From Nageia nagi (taxonomy: Eukaryota; Pinophyta), in assembly GCA_050084985.1 (NCBI GenBank), contig JBITNC010000002.1, positions 23,436,001-23,500,000 of the forward strand: a DNA stretch of 64,000 nt, written 5' to 3'. Below the pieces are notes generated by a model, which saw only the letters and a list, made by a program, of their open reading frames with translations, searched no databases and had not been told where the DNA came from. Position 1 is the first letter of the stretch; every line of letters starts with the position of its first letter. Positions 12,624 to 24,245 of the stretch are shown piece by piece. The translations under genes and the position numbers were made by a program.

Positions 12624-12818
12624 TATTATAGTTTATTCTACTTAGGTATATTTTTACTTAAGTTCTTCTAGGAGATTAGGATTATTTCATTTATCATTTT
12701 CCTAGTTTATTTTAGGTTCATAACAAATTCTAGTTATGATTCCCTCACATGTATAATGTGTACCTTGCCTATTTATGCAAGGGTTTCTCACTAAAAAATT
12801 CAATTCACTTTCTCTACA
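12624..12818 (+). repeat. 5' LTR of TRIM-like element
   Basis: Starts TATTATAG (TG mutated to TA) and ends CTCTACA. Contains ccctcacatgta and the short palindrome CTTGCCTATTTATGCAAG, whose centre could serve as a TATA-like element. Confidence 0.85.
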
Positions 12819-12835
12819 TGGTATTATAGCATAGG
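12819..12835 (+). other. Primer-binding site of TRIM-like element
   Basis: TGGTATTATAGCATAGG begins at the first base after the LTR. It resembles the common plant TGGTATCAGAGC site complementary to the 3' end of initiator tRNA-Met. Confidence 0.7.
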
Positions 12836-12882
12836 CTTTCTCTAAACCTACCCTTATAGAATTTCATTATAGAATATATAAG

Positions 12883-12909
12883 GGGGGATTGGTTTTGATC
12901 CAATCCCCC
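12883..12909 (+). other. Perfect GC-rich hairpin in the TRIM leader
   Basis: GGGGGATTGG (12883-12892) and CCAATCCCCC (12900-12909) form a perfect 10-bp stem around a 7-base loop (ttttgat), about 50 bases after the primer-binding site. This GC-rich stem stands out in very AT-rich sequence. Leader hairpins at this place often serve dimerisation or packaging in retroelements. That role is an inference here. Confidence 0.6.
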
Positions 12910-13821
12910 TCCCTCCATCTTTTTTTTAGTTTTTTGCATGAGATCTTGTGGCAGGTAGTGACCTATGTATTTGTTAAATCAAATTCATGTTTGTGAATAT
13001 GAGTTGTTATACCTAAATTTGGTTGATCACATGTTTGGATCCTTTTTTGATCTGAGCATGTGTATTTTTGAGAGTTTATTTTTGTAGTGGCTCATAGGTT
13101 TGTGTTTAGTAGTTCTCTATCACACTAGATTTGTATTTTCTCTTTATTCACAGTGTGTGAGTGTGAAGGCTATTTGAGAAAATATACATATTTGAAAGTA
13201 TGATCATTGAATACTGTAGTTATGCATCAATATCATCAGTCCTTTATAGATCAAAATTCACATCCTTGGTGACTTTGATGTCTCCTCCTCTTTAACATCA
13301 TTCGAATTTTTGGTGGCTACAAGTCATTGATTTGCTCTCTATATAGCTTATGATTGATTTATGTTATTTAGTGGGTCTTTGTACTTCATAATTTTTTTTA
13401 TTGTTGGTTTCCCCCTATAGATCCCTTGTTGTCCTCCAATATTTTCAATGCTTCTTGGTAACTAAGTGTTTATTAGGATGAGATCTGGGAATCATTATTT
13501 GTTTCTTTAACTAGCTTATTTGCTCTTTAGATAGAGGTCATGTTATTTTGCATGATAGATCTGATGGTTTGAGGGACTCTCTTTGTTGGTGTTTATCAAG
13601 TACTATTATTCATCTCACTCATGCATATTAGTAGCTCTATTATCATGATTTTATTGGAGGTTCTTCGCTCTTTAGATGGACTTATTCATTGTATTTGGCC
13701 TCCTTACAATGTCTTTGTGCTTGATTCCTTTTGTACATGGGTACCTCATGAGGCTTTATTACTAGGACCCATATTTTTATAGATTTTTTTATAGTATCTC
13801 CTAGTATCACTCAAGGAGAGG

Positions 13822-14016
13822 TGTTAGTGTTTATTTTACTTAGGTACATTTTTACTTAAGTTCTTTTAGGAGGTTAGGATTATTTTATTTGTGTTTTTCC
13901 TAATTTATTTTGGGTTCATCACAAATTCTTGTTATGATTCCCTCACATGTATTATGTGTACCTTGCCTATTTATGCAAGCATTTATCACTTGAAAATTTG
14001 ATTCAATTTCTTTACA
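13822..14016 (+). repeat. 3' LTR of TRIM-like element
   Basis: Starts TGTTAGTG after the purine tract caaggagagg and ends TTTACA, followed by the AAAAA target duplication. Same length as the 5' LTR. Confidence 0.85.
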
Positions 14017-15782
14017 AAAAATTCAACATGAGAAAACCTAGTTCGATAAAACCTAAGAAATAACATAACAAAATGAAACAAATATTAATAATGAAAGTGA
14101 GATATGTAGAAGTCAATTGAAGGATCAAAGTATGATGAACAAATGTACAATGGAGAAAATATGAATAAAATGGAGAACAAAATACCCATTGAACCTCTAT
14201 CTCAAACTCCTAAGCCATGAGTAGGAGAATGTAATGTGATAAGGATTTCAAATTCTAAATTCCAAACTAGGTGGCTTGAGGATTAGTCAAATCACTATGG
14301 ATGGAATTTTTTTTTAAATTACTTATAAAATAAATTACATTTTTGAAAACTATACTTGAGCATTACATTTTCAGCTAGTAACCTTTTTCAAGATTCTATG
14401 TCTAAGAGCTTCAAATTTTAAGATCAACTATGATGAAACTTGAAAATCAAGGAATAGTTCCACTTTTTGGCTATAAAGTGGATTCAACTTCTTGCACTAA
14501 CCTATCATACTATCATAACATTTTGTAAAAGGTTCACAAAAACCTTTTTAAAAAATTTGAATTTTTTTTATTAATATGAAATTTACCCAAAATTAAAAAA
14601 AAGGATGTCAGCATAGAATGTTCAAACATTAGAAAATATGAAATTTCATTTCCCATAGATTTTTCTTAGGTATAAGTATCATGAATGAAAGGATTTTCTA
14701 TTTCATCATCCAAAGATATATTAGTGATATAGGAGCATAAATGAAAGAAATATCAAAATACCAATAATTCAATTTACATAGGAAATAAAAGCTTTCATTA
14801 CCCATTGATTTTGTATTAACACAAGAATCATTAATGAAAGAAACTCAATCATAGAACATGCAAGATTTTATCATCCATATGAAATAATCATAAATAAAAG
14901 AAACATTGCATAATGTAAGATAACATTTTACTCAAGAAAATATTTAAGAACATGAGCATTGAGCATCATTTACAAGTATGAAATCAAAGAACTGTATTTA
15001 GTAAATAAAGAGATATAAGCATAAGAAATACTTCTTTTGTAGTTTCTTGGAAATATAAGCACTATATTTAGTAGGCCCCTAGGTATGCTCCTTTAGAAAT
15101 ATAGCATTTACCTTTTCTTTCTCCTAGCATTAGAATCGAGGAATATTTGAAACTTTGAAGTACCTCTAAGATCTGATGATATCATTTGACTGTCAAGTAG
15201 TAAAATTTAAGCTTCTTTATATGGTTATCTTAATAATTTATAAAAATTACTTGTTAAGCATTCTTACCTATCAAAGCTAGTACTACCCCTTGTACTATGC
15301 TTATTACTTTAAGGTAATATTATCGAATTTTATACTAAGCATCATGTCTTATAATGAAGATATCATTAAATTATTCTTGAGGAAAATTTTAGTTATGTGC
15401 TGCAAAAATTTAATGTCTAAAAATATGTACTCTATTTTTAGTTTTAAATAGGGTAGGGTCATTATTATTTATCACTTTTATTTCTAATTATTTTATAAGG
15501 AGTTTTAAGGTTTTCTAAGTTTGATGCACTTTATTGGAGGTATTTTTGAGTTTTTGATGATTATGAGTGATTTGTGATCTATTGCAGGCTATACAGGTCA
15601 AAATTATGAAGCAATATGGTTATAGAGTGTATGTGTTGTGATATACCCTATATTCTTATCATGTGGTGAATTCTAAATACCTTAGTTATTTTTATTGTAG
15701 CTTTTTTATAGTTAAAATTAAGTTTATTTTGAAATTTATGGCTTGGTTTTTGTTTAGAGGTCAATGAAGTGTAATTTAGTAG

Positions 15783-16100
15783 GGAATATATATTATTGTC
15801 TTTATGTGTTTTTGATATATTATGAGGATTTTATTTTGTGAGGGTTTTTTGTGTAAAATATACACTAAAATTTTCATATATGCATCATCAAATATACACA
15901 AAACTATCACTGGGGTGTTAAGTATCTCGACACTAGCATTATGTTAAAAATTAGATAGTCTTTATATGTGCTTGTATACATTCCTTTGATGCTTTTATTA
16001 ATAGAAAAAAATATAAAAAATAAAAATTTTCATGAAAATATACATACTTACCTGTATGTTCATTTGTTGATGCAATCTTGTTCACACATTGTTGTACTTG
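15783..16100. other. AT-rich sequence, nothing recognised
   Basis: Sequence beyond the end of the tandem duplication, with T-rich and A-rich runs and no gene. Confidence 0.5.
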
Positions 16101-18610
16101 AGCCATGAAGTAAAAGCTAGGAAACAACTTGCACTTGGTAAGATGATCTTGACTAAGAGGTACTAATGAACATAAGGCATTCCAAGGTTGATTATTTTCT
16201 ATTATTACCCTATGTGATGGTGGAGAAACACATGTTGAATTCCTTGTTTCAATGATGGTTAGATAACACTAATACATTTCACCTTCCTACAAGTGTAATG
16301 ATAACAATCCTTGAGGATGAGAATCAAATCTTGAGGGTTATTATGAAATGGAACATGGTGTATATGAAAGATAAATTAAATCCATAGGCATTGCTAAAAG
16401 TGAAAAAGTGGCTAACAATATTTAAACAAACTAATCATTAAATCTTATAATTTTATTAGCCATTTTTAGGGTCATTATACTATTAATATTTTCATAAACA
16501 CTATCAGCTATAATATTGTTGAGATATCATTTCTTTGTAAAAGATCTCCAAGTCATAAAGGCTCTATCAAGATTTTTATCTAATCAATTTTAAAGTTTTG
16601 ATTTAATTAGTGAGAATGCACTAAATACTCTCTCATCCTCTATATAGTCCAAAATAATTATTTAACACAATTTATGTAATAAAAACTAAATAATATTTCC
16701 TTATAGGATGTTAAGAAGATAATTTATTTTCAAATATGTACAATAGCACCATTATTTGTTGGTTCAAATAAATATCGATATTGATCAACCATAGTAAGTT
16801 CAAAATGATTTAATTGTTTATTCAACAGGTTATTTTGTATAATACTATTAATTTGCACTCCATTAAATTCAAAAAATTCACTAAAATACATTGCAAGAGG
16901 CTACATATTTTTGCAAAATAAAATACTTATTTGTTCTTTGAAATTTTCTATATTCTAAAATTTTGAATTCATAATAACCATGGCATCAAGTAAATCATTC
17001 CTATTAAAATGATCTCCAATATTTTTAAATAAGCTATTTGAAAGTTGTCTCCACTTAATTCATACTTTAAAAATTACACCATTACATATAATATGATTAA
17101 CTAACATTTATTCATATTTATAATGTACCAAATTAACATGTATACAATATATATACATTGAAATATACTTTCCATTAACATAAATTTAGGGATGATAATT
17201 GCTATTAAATTTCAAATATATTTTTGATCTTTAACATATACCAAAAGTTTACATTATTAAAATAAATATCGATAGAAACTACTTGCATCATATATAACAT
17301 ATCTAAAGATTGAAAAATATATTTTATCAAATGTACAAAATTAACTATATATATGGATCTCTTTTGAGTGTGCTTCATTAAGCAATTTGATTCCTATAAC
17401 GTAGGAAAAATACACCCAAAATATTAATATTTTTTAATATTTTTCAAATGGTATAATATTTTTTTTTTGCTTTGTCAAGTACCCTATAGTTTTTATACAT
17501 AAAACTATTTAAGGATAAATATTCCTTAAGAACTCTATATGTAAGCTCATACATTGGAATCCATCTTATTTCAACATCTTTTAAACATTTCTTTTCATCA
17601 ATTATTCCAATTGATTTTTGAAACTCATTATATATTTTTAAACTATTAGTAATAAAAGTATGTAGGTCATGTAAAAGCTCTTCAACTTTTATAATATTTT
17701 CAAATGTGACAATAATTTTGTATATAAGGTTCATTCTATGTTCCATATAAAGAATTATAATAATACATGGGTTTCTATTATCATACATAAATACCATTTC
17801 TATTACCTTGTGTTAATGCTACATTATCTTCTCGAATGCAAATAAACTTTGTAGTTATTTTAGTATCATCCATTTACAATATATCCTATAAGTTGGAGAC
17901 AACTAATTTGTAAATGTTTTTGGATTTGTAGTTTTAAACCATTTTATAAATAATTAAAGATGATATTTATTAGAATGTTTTTCAAAAGTGGAGAAACACA
18001 TACAAACCCATGATATTTTGTCTACTATCTTAACCTCATTAATTGATAATGATATTAACTACATATTTTTTACCTTTTCTTCGAAATCCTCTTTCTCTAC
18101 CATTTCCAAACATTTTTATAATTTCAAAGGACTCATGTTTGACCTTTGGGATTTTGGAATGTTCTTTAAACTAATTTGTTAAAACATAATCTTATAAAGT
18201 AGAAAATCTAATATGGGCATGCATTTCTTAAAGAATGTGAGAGATAATAATGATCTATGTATTTCTTGGTAATAAATTTGAAGCAACAGCTTTTTCAAAA
18301 TGAGATACAAGAGTTCCTATCTATCTATATCTATATATATATATATATATTTGTTTTTAAACATATTGTTATACTTAATCTCATCTTGAATATGATTTCA
18401 TTCTATATCATTTTTATACCTATGGATTTTTGTTTTAAATGTCCTCTTCTTTTTTTGAGTAATATACTTTGCCAAAATATTTTTCTAACTATTTTCAAAT
18501 TTGGTTCATTTCAATGTTCCTTTTCAAGTTTTCAAACACATATAGTACAACTGTATATGGTTGGACCAACACCATTTTTTGGTTCAACTAGTTTAATGAA
18601 TTGATAGTTT
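16100..18610 (-). pseudogene. hAT-type transposase relic (DUF4371 / zinc-finger 862-like)
   Basis: The best part is the minus-strand open stretch 17444-17797. It contains EHRMNL, EELLHDLHTFI, NEFQK and LKDVEIRWIPMYELTYRV. These correspond to the His-Arg-x-Asn-Leu helix, the middle helices and the conserved (T)RW motif of DUF4371/hAT transposase-like proteins. Upstream (18180 to 17800) and downstream (17100 to 16600) the minus strand reads as broken frames of similar protein-like composition, with stops every few dozen codons. I see no intact BED finger, no hATC dimerisation domain and no convincing terminal inverted repeats, so the element limits are approximate. A host gene captured from a hAT transposon would look the same, but the decay argues against function. 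Confidence 0.5.
18318..18351. repeat. TATC/TA microsatellite
   Basis: Three tatc-type units pass into about ten TA dinucleotides. The plus-strand ORF that crosses it is a by-product of the repeat. Confidence 0.85.
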
Positions 18611-19689
18611 GCTACCCAATCAATATTAAAAATTCTTTTGGTTATCTATTTTCTTCTTCTCCTCTTTTTTATAGACTATTTTTTAGATTCTATTTTGACT
18701 TTTTGTTTCAAGGAGAACTTGATTTGTAATCTACTTGTGGGTTTTTTAATAATCAAGTAGAACATCTTCAAGAGGTTACATTTAATCATCAAAATTATCT
18801 TCACTAGTTGGGAAACTAGTAACTTTCCATGATGGTACATGATTTTCAATAAGGTAGTTTTTATATTAAGAGGTGAAGGTATTTTTTATTACCATTTAAA
18901 ATAATAAAATTAATGATATTTTATGCCTAATATATTAATTTAGGATTTTATTTTTATCATTATATCCTATCTCCACTTTTCCAATGATTTTATCATTGTT
19001 ATAGTGTAGGTTTGAGGGATCCTCATGTGGGGTTATCAACCTCACAATATATTTAGATTATTTTCAATAAGTTCCAAAATAAACCTTTAACACCTTAAAT
19101 ATTGATAATGGTTTTTTAATAGCACACTAGTTCCTAAGAGCTACTCACACCATGCACTGCCCAAGTTGTAGAGCATTCATCATAATGCTTTCCACATTTC
19201 AATGATTTCTTACTTGAACTTGATTATAAACTTTCAAAAATATTCATTTAAATTCCATTTATAATTCTATCTAATATTTGAGAATTTTGTACTATAATAA
19301 TAATAGGTTATCTTTCCATGCTTACTTGTCACCTTCTTTCATATACTTGATTCTTTTCAACTAACAAATCCCTATCTAAAGAGGAAGAAGTGAAAGATGT
19401 AAATATATTTTATAATTAGCTTTTATATTGAGAGGTTCCCTCCAATGGAAATCGGAGAGGGTAAGGACTCAAATGTCTTGAGTGTAATTTTTTTTTAAAT
19501 TATCATAGTTGATATTAAAAATTAAAATGAAAAAAAATTATTATTTTAATGACAGACACATCCTTTCACAAAATTTACTATAAAAATAATTTAAAAATCA
19601 ATTTTATGAATTCCAATCAAAACATCCAAGTGCAAAGTCATTACAAATCAATATCATTGTGTGGTTGTAAAAAATATTACTTACGAAGG
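18611..19689. other. AT-rich sequence, nothing recognised
   Basis: Mostly AT-rich DNA without a supported frame. A short GC-richer patch at about 19430-19480 (ggttccctccaatgg, ggagagggtaagg) is followed by a T9 run, but I cannot assign it. Confidence 0.45.
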
Positions 19690-19846
19690 CCATTATAGTA
19701 ATTAACGTTCACTTGAGATAACCAACAATTTATGGGATGATTGTATTGGGCTACTACATAGCATATATATCTTATAATGGGAATCAAATATGGGAAATAA
19801 GTCATAGTAGGGTCAACACATGACCAACTTAACCAACAATTGAGAT
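19690..19846 (-). mobile_element. tRNA-derived SINE candidate, copy 1
   Basis: On the minus strand, reading from 19846, an A-box-like TGGTTAAGTTGG is followed after ~45 bases by a B-box-like TTTGATTCCC. This order and spacing fit an RNA polymerase III internal promoter. The body continues with gatatatatgctatgtagtagccc. The same body occurs at 58770-59000 with the boxes in the same order. No full cloverleaf can be drawn, so this is not a tRNA gene. The 3' tail and target duplication could not be fixed. Confidence 0.5.
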
Positions 19847-19849
19847 AAA

Positions 19850-21932
19850 AAAATCATGTTTAAGAGATTTGAGTTAATAACCTTTCTTTTTTCATCAAAC
19901 TAGTAACTTTACCAATGCACCATATGCTTTTACATTCATTATCTATATGATATATTTTATAATGCAATATGGTTCTACCATTACAAAATGTTTCATTGAT
20001 ACTTTTTTTCAACTCATCTAACTTTGCTTGATTCTCAACATTCCTTAGAATCCAATAAAGTAATACTCTGGTAATGTTTTCATCATATGATAACAATAGA
20101 GTGATTTATTTTCCTTAAGGGCTCAAGGAAATTCTAGAGTACATACCTTCACAAAATGAATCCTCTAAAAAAAGAAAATAAATAATAAACCTTTTTTTAT
20201 TATCACTATAGGGCAAGGAAGATACAAATATGCACCAAATTACATGATTGTATCGATACTTTCATTTTAACTACTATCATACAATCCAACCACACATCCA
20301 TCTAGACTATGCAAAGTTTCTTATGATTATAGGATTCTCTTTTACTTGATCACTTGAAGATTATTTCTTACTTCTTCCATAGTCATCAAATGCCACTCAC
20401 CGGATATATTCATAGAATCTCTTTTATATTTCTAAATTGTATGGAAAAAATCTCATCTTTTTCTAATTTCATGAAGAATAAATTCACTTATTGAGATAAT
20501 TCTAGTGACATATCAAAATAAATCGCAAGTTGAGAGGCATGTCTAAGGATCAAATTTGAAGTATTGCTTCAATTATTTTATTGAAGAGTGGTTATATATG
20601 TAACCCTTATTTAATGAAGGTATAAAAATACAAAACCCTTTATTTGAAGTATTTATAAAATAGTGCACTTCATAAAATTATATAAGAATGTAATTGCAAT
20701 CTCTAATTTGATATGCATATTACTCTCATTAAATCTATTGAGGTGTATTTTGCAGTATGGAAATAAGAAGAGAAGAAAATGGGAGATAACAATGTAGTGT
20801 TAGTTCCAAAATAACTTGTATTTCATGAAAAAGGGTATTAAATTCTAAAAACCCATTGAACTTATAAACCTACATTCAAACATATTTTAAAATATGGCCA
20901 TCTTACAGGGAAGCTTAAATCAAATGGTCAACTAGAAACATTTCCTACATATATATGAACAAAAAATACAACATAGATACGATTCAACAACATAAAAATA
21001 TTCCATCAAGTGAAATGCATAGTAAATAATCATGACTCAAAAATCCATAAATCAGTCAAGGAAAGAACTCTTCTAAAATTGCTTTCAACATCTTTATACA
21101 AAATCAAAATGTCACCAAGTTGGATTTTGGTAGGAAAGCATGCAAGTACATAGATGTAACTACATGAGAATGAAAATGTAATTTTAGATGTTACATAATA
21201 AGATTTTCATAGAATTAGATGTTGTAAATTCAAGCATTGCAAAACTTATTCATAAAAATAACAAACAAAAATCCAACCAAACCTTATAAACATCTATATA
21301 AGACAAATGCAAATAAAAGCATACAATAACATAACAATCATATGTATTTATCTATGTAAACTAAATGAAGGACCATATGAAAGTATAATGATTCCAAATC
21401 TACAAGGAAGATTAAAAATGGTGGAGAACACTAGTCAATTTTAACAACTATAGGCACAACCTAGGGTTGATGATCAAAGGTTGAGCTAAGCAATGTTGAG
21501 AGAAGTTAAAGTAGGAGAATATGAGAAATCATGGAGGAGTGGAAGAGGAAAATGCTAATTGTTAAGTTTCAAGTCTCCAAATATCATCAGTGTCACGATT
21601 CTCATAAATTGTATTTGGTGGGTGAAAAAGCTTTTGGTAGGCTAGTAGACCAACAATAGTGAAAAGGATATATTTTTTGCTTATTACCATGGTATATTAT
21701 CATTGAATAATCATCATTGCATCAATGGTTAATATTATCATACATTGTTAAATATTGGTTATATTATATGTAATTATGTATTTACATTTAAAATTTAGTT
21801 TTTGACTAGTAGTTTTTGAACTTACTATTCTTTTGAAATTTTATTTGACTTGAAAGTTTTTTACCACCCTTATTTGAAAGGTTAATTAAGGTTTGTAGGG
21901 CATTGTAGGTTACAAATTTGAACATAGCTCAT
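19850..21932. other. Intergenic sequence, nothing recognised
   Basis: I see no recognisable gene. The small ORF at 19860-20096 (minus) has no motif. The part around 20300-20600 and 21400-21660 is somewhat less AT-rich but shows no coding signal. Confidence 0.5.
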
Positions 21933-22103
21933 GTTGCCCATAGGTGAAGCTATGAGTGGTGGATTGTTTGGTATCTCATAATATTTTTAATCACCTTTTT
22001 AATCACTTAGGTGATTAAAAATATTACAAGATACCAAATATGTGATTAAAAATATTATGAGATACCAAGTAATTTGCCACTCATAGCTTCACTTATGGGC
22101 AAC
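21933..22103. mobile_element. Foldback (MITE-like) element with 62-bp arms
   Basis: The left arm 21933-21994 (starting gttgcccataggtgaagc) and right arm 22042-22103 (ending cttcacttatgggcaac) are reverse complements over 62 bases with only a few mismatches. They share gctatgagtgg, ggtatctcataatattttt and aatcac. The 47-base centre contains a partial extra copy of the right-arm start (gtgattaaaaatatta). The transcript would form a near-perfect hairpin. No clear target duplication was found. Confidence 0.75.
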
Positions 22104-22229
22104 TTAACATTGTATAAATAAAGTAGACCTCATCATGAAGATTGTTAGCTTTCTATACTCAAAGTAGGCTTGGTGATTCATGAACATTCATTTTAAATTT
22201 TATTAGAATTGAATATTATAATTTTTATT

Positions 22230-22945
22230 TGAACAAAATTTTAGCATGTATGATAAGGAGATGTTGGTCATCATGCATGCATTAGAGAGGTTCAAGTAGT
22301 ATTTAGTTTATGGTCCATTCATCATTAAGAGTGACCATAAAAACTTGAAATACTTTCTCAACCAATCAAATCTGAGAGAGAAATAACAAAGTTGGGTAAA
22401 TAAACTTCAATCCTTTAATTGTGAGATTCAGTATATTAAAGGAAATAAGAATAAAATTGTTAATGCATTATCTAGGAACCCACCCTTTTATTACCTTTCC
22501 TCTATTGTTGTTGATTGGAAAAAGATTATAATGGCTGAATATACTATAGGCATCTTAGATAGGATAGTAAGATATAAGAAGTACACAGTCAGGGAGGGGC
22601 TGATTTTGAAGAAAAATAAAATATTCTTGATCTCTTACTCTGAAAGTAAGGAGAAGGTTCTCCATATTTTGCATAATATCCCTCTTGCAGGTAATCTAGG
22701 TATCTCAAAAATATATAAGGCAATAAGGGAGAGGTTTACATGTAAAGGGATGAAGCAAGATATTTGGAGGTTCATTCAAGAGTGTGTACAATTCAAAGAA
22801 AATAAAGAGGAGAATGTGAAACCAGTAGGGTTACTTTAGCCATTGCCCATTCCACAATAGAAATAGGAAGACATGTCCATGGATTTCACCACTGGACTTT
22901 CTAAGGTGCAAGGTAAAGATTGTATCTTTGTGGTAAAATTTTCTT
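22230..22945 (+). pseudogene. Ty3/gypsy pol fragment: RNase H and integrase N-terminus
   Basis: The reading begins in RNase H (YDKEMLVIMHALERFK, then YGPFIIKSDHKNLKYFL) and continues with LQSFNCEIQYIKGNKN and ALSRNP, the usual end of gypsy RNase H. The integrase zinc-binding region follows in an open stretch (22531-22839), with HILHNIPLAGNLGISK, RERFTCKGMKQDIWRFI and CVQFKENK, where the second Cys of the HHCC motif reads Phe. The fragment stops at the start of the integrase core (SMDFTTGLSKVQGKDCIFVV). No LTRs, RT or remaining integrase flank it, so it is a truncated insertion. The in-frame TAG and TAA codons show it is dead. Confidence 0.85.
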
Positions 22946-23411
22946 TTATTATTATTATTATTTTATATAATATAATAATCTTCTTATTAGGAATACAATT
23001 ATATTAAGTTCGGTAAGTTTTGGAGGTTTCACATTTATATGAATACAATTATAATAATCTAATCATCATTACATCATACTTTTATTGAAATTTTATTATT
23101 TTCAAGTTTAAAAGTTTTGTACCCATTTCATTATAAAATATGTTTTACATTTATTAAAAAATATAAATAATTTTTTTAGTATTATTTTTATTATAATTTT
23201 GAAATTTTTTTTGGATATATATTTACTTCATGTTTCAATTTGCTTGAAACATAAATAAGTGTTTTATTCTAATCTTATTCATATTTTATAAACGTTTATT
23301 ATAAAACTTATATATATTTTAATGATCACATTCAATGCAAAACTCTAATATAAAATTATTACTTTCTATGATAAAACATGTGTTTCTTAATTAGTGATTC
23401 AACTAATATAA
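22946..23411. other. AT-rich DNA with a TTA microsatellite
   Basis: (TTA)n at about 22943-22963 lies directly at the broken end of the gypsy fragment. The rest is featureless AT-rich DNA. Confidence 0.5.
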
Positions 23412-23492
23412 TACTAGCTTTGATATAACCCCTTATATATCAAAAAACGTTGAGAGATGTCATTTCGAGGTGCCTATCTCATTTCTTGGTAT
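23412..23492. mobile_element. Single arm of a foldback element
   Basis: Sequence beginning actagctttgatataacc and ending atctcatttcttggtat matches one arm of the complete foldback element at 24246-24406. The opposing arm is absent, so this is a half-copy. Confidence 0.65.
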
Positions 23493-24056
23493 AATAATGT
23501 TATAGATGACTGTATTGACTCTGTTAAAGTATAAATATCAATCTACTTATTCAAATATCAAAGTAGAAGTGCATTGGCACTGCGTGGTGGAGATGCATGG
23601 CAAATTGAAAACCACAAAATGTGATGGAAACAATATAAACTAAATTAATTTGGTATAATGGAGATTTTATGATCTTGTGTTGATTTTATTGAATAACTTT
23701 CTAATGAAAAGAAGGCATCAACAACGAATATGTTAGACTAAGAAATGTAAAACTTTGTGAATTCAGAGCATTTTTTGATAAAGTTTTATGCGAACAGCAA
23801 GATAAGAAGCGCAAAAGAATTCATAGTATAAATTGTATGTAAAATAAGAAATAAGAAATATTACAGTAAAAATATATTTACAATAGCAGATAATTAACTT
23901 ACAATAAAATTAAAGTTCTCTTCTGTTTTTACAATCTTTTGTTCCAACTTTGCTTGTTCGAATTCACTGCATCTCTCGATTGATTTGGGAATGAATTTTT
24001 ATGATGTTTGATATTCTTCCTTCCATTTATATAATAATTTTTGAAAAGATGTGTCT

Positions 24057-24245
24057 TTTAATATTTCAGTTGGCTATATAATTTTAATTTAAAAAAATTA
24101 TTTTCACACCAATTGTTTAACGGACGGACTCACATGCAACATTTTGCTCCCCCACTCCACCTCCATGCTGCAGTTGTAGAAACGCCTCTCGACGTAATAA
24201 TATTTTTTGTATAAATAACACTATAAAAATATCTCATTTAAATTA
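24057..24245. repeat. Direct repeat, copy 1 (GC-richer block)
   Basis: About 170-190 bp, repeated at 24921-25088. Shared stretches include caattgtttaacggacgg, actcacatgc, attttgctcccccactcc, catgctgcag and gtagaaacgcctctcg, ending in aaatatctcattt. It is much more GC-rich than its surroundings. The foldback element at 24246 begins at its end. Confidence 0.8.

Larger units (their letters stand above)
12624..14016 (+). mobile_element. TRIM-like non-autonomous LTR retrotransposon, complete
   Basis: The 1393-bp element has two LTRs of exactly 195 bp each (12624-12818 and 13822-14016). A primer-binding site directly follows the left LTR, and a polypurine tract (caaggagagg) directly precedes the right LTR. 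The 5-bp target duplication AAAAA lies at 12619-12623 and 14017-14021. The homologous empty site in copy 1 is at about 6882. The LTRs differ at about 25 of 195 positions by eye (the left start TG has become TA). The ~1-kb interior has no gag or pol motif that I recognise. This matches terminal-repeat retrotransposons in miniature or a small deletion derivative, which depend on enzymes from other elements. Confidence 0.85.
8595..15782. repeat. 4-kb tandem duplication, copy 2, with two insertions
   Basis: Second copy of the 4597-8594 unit. Removing a 1717-bp solo LTR (10701-12417), a 1393-bp TRIM-like element (12624-14016) and their 5-bp target duplications leaves about 4.07 kb, matching copy 1 at 4.0 kb. 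Divergence between copies is substantial (many substitutions and small indels), so the duplication is old, and both insertions came later than the duplication. Confidence 0.8.

Noticed and set aside
4597-15782. The 4-kb repeats as the two LTRs of one giant element
   Set aside because: The copies are directly adjacent with no interior, primer site or polypurine tract between them, and each contains an internal LINE ORF1, so tandem duplication is simpler.
17988-18604. Plus-strand ORFs of 64 and 115 codons
   Set aside because: They lie antisense to the hAT-like relic, and one is built on the TA microsatellite.
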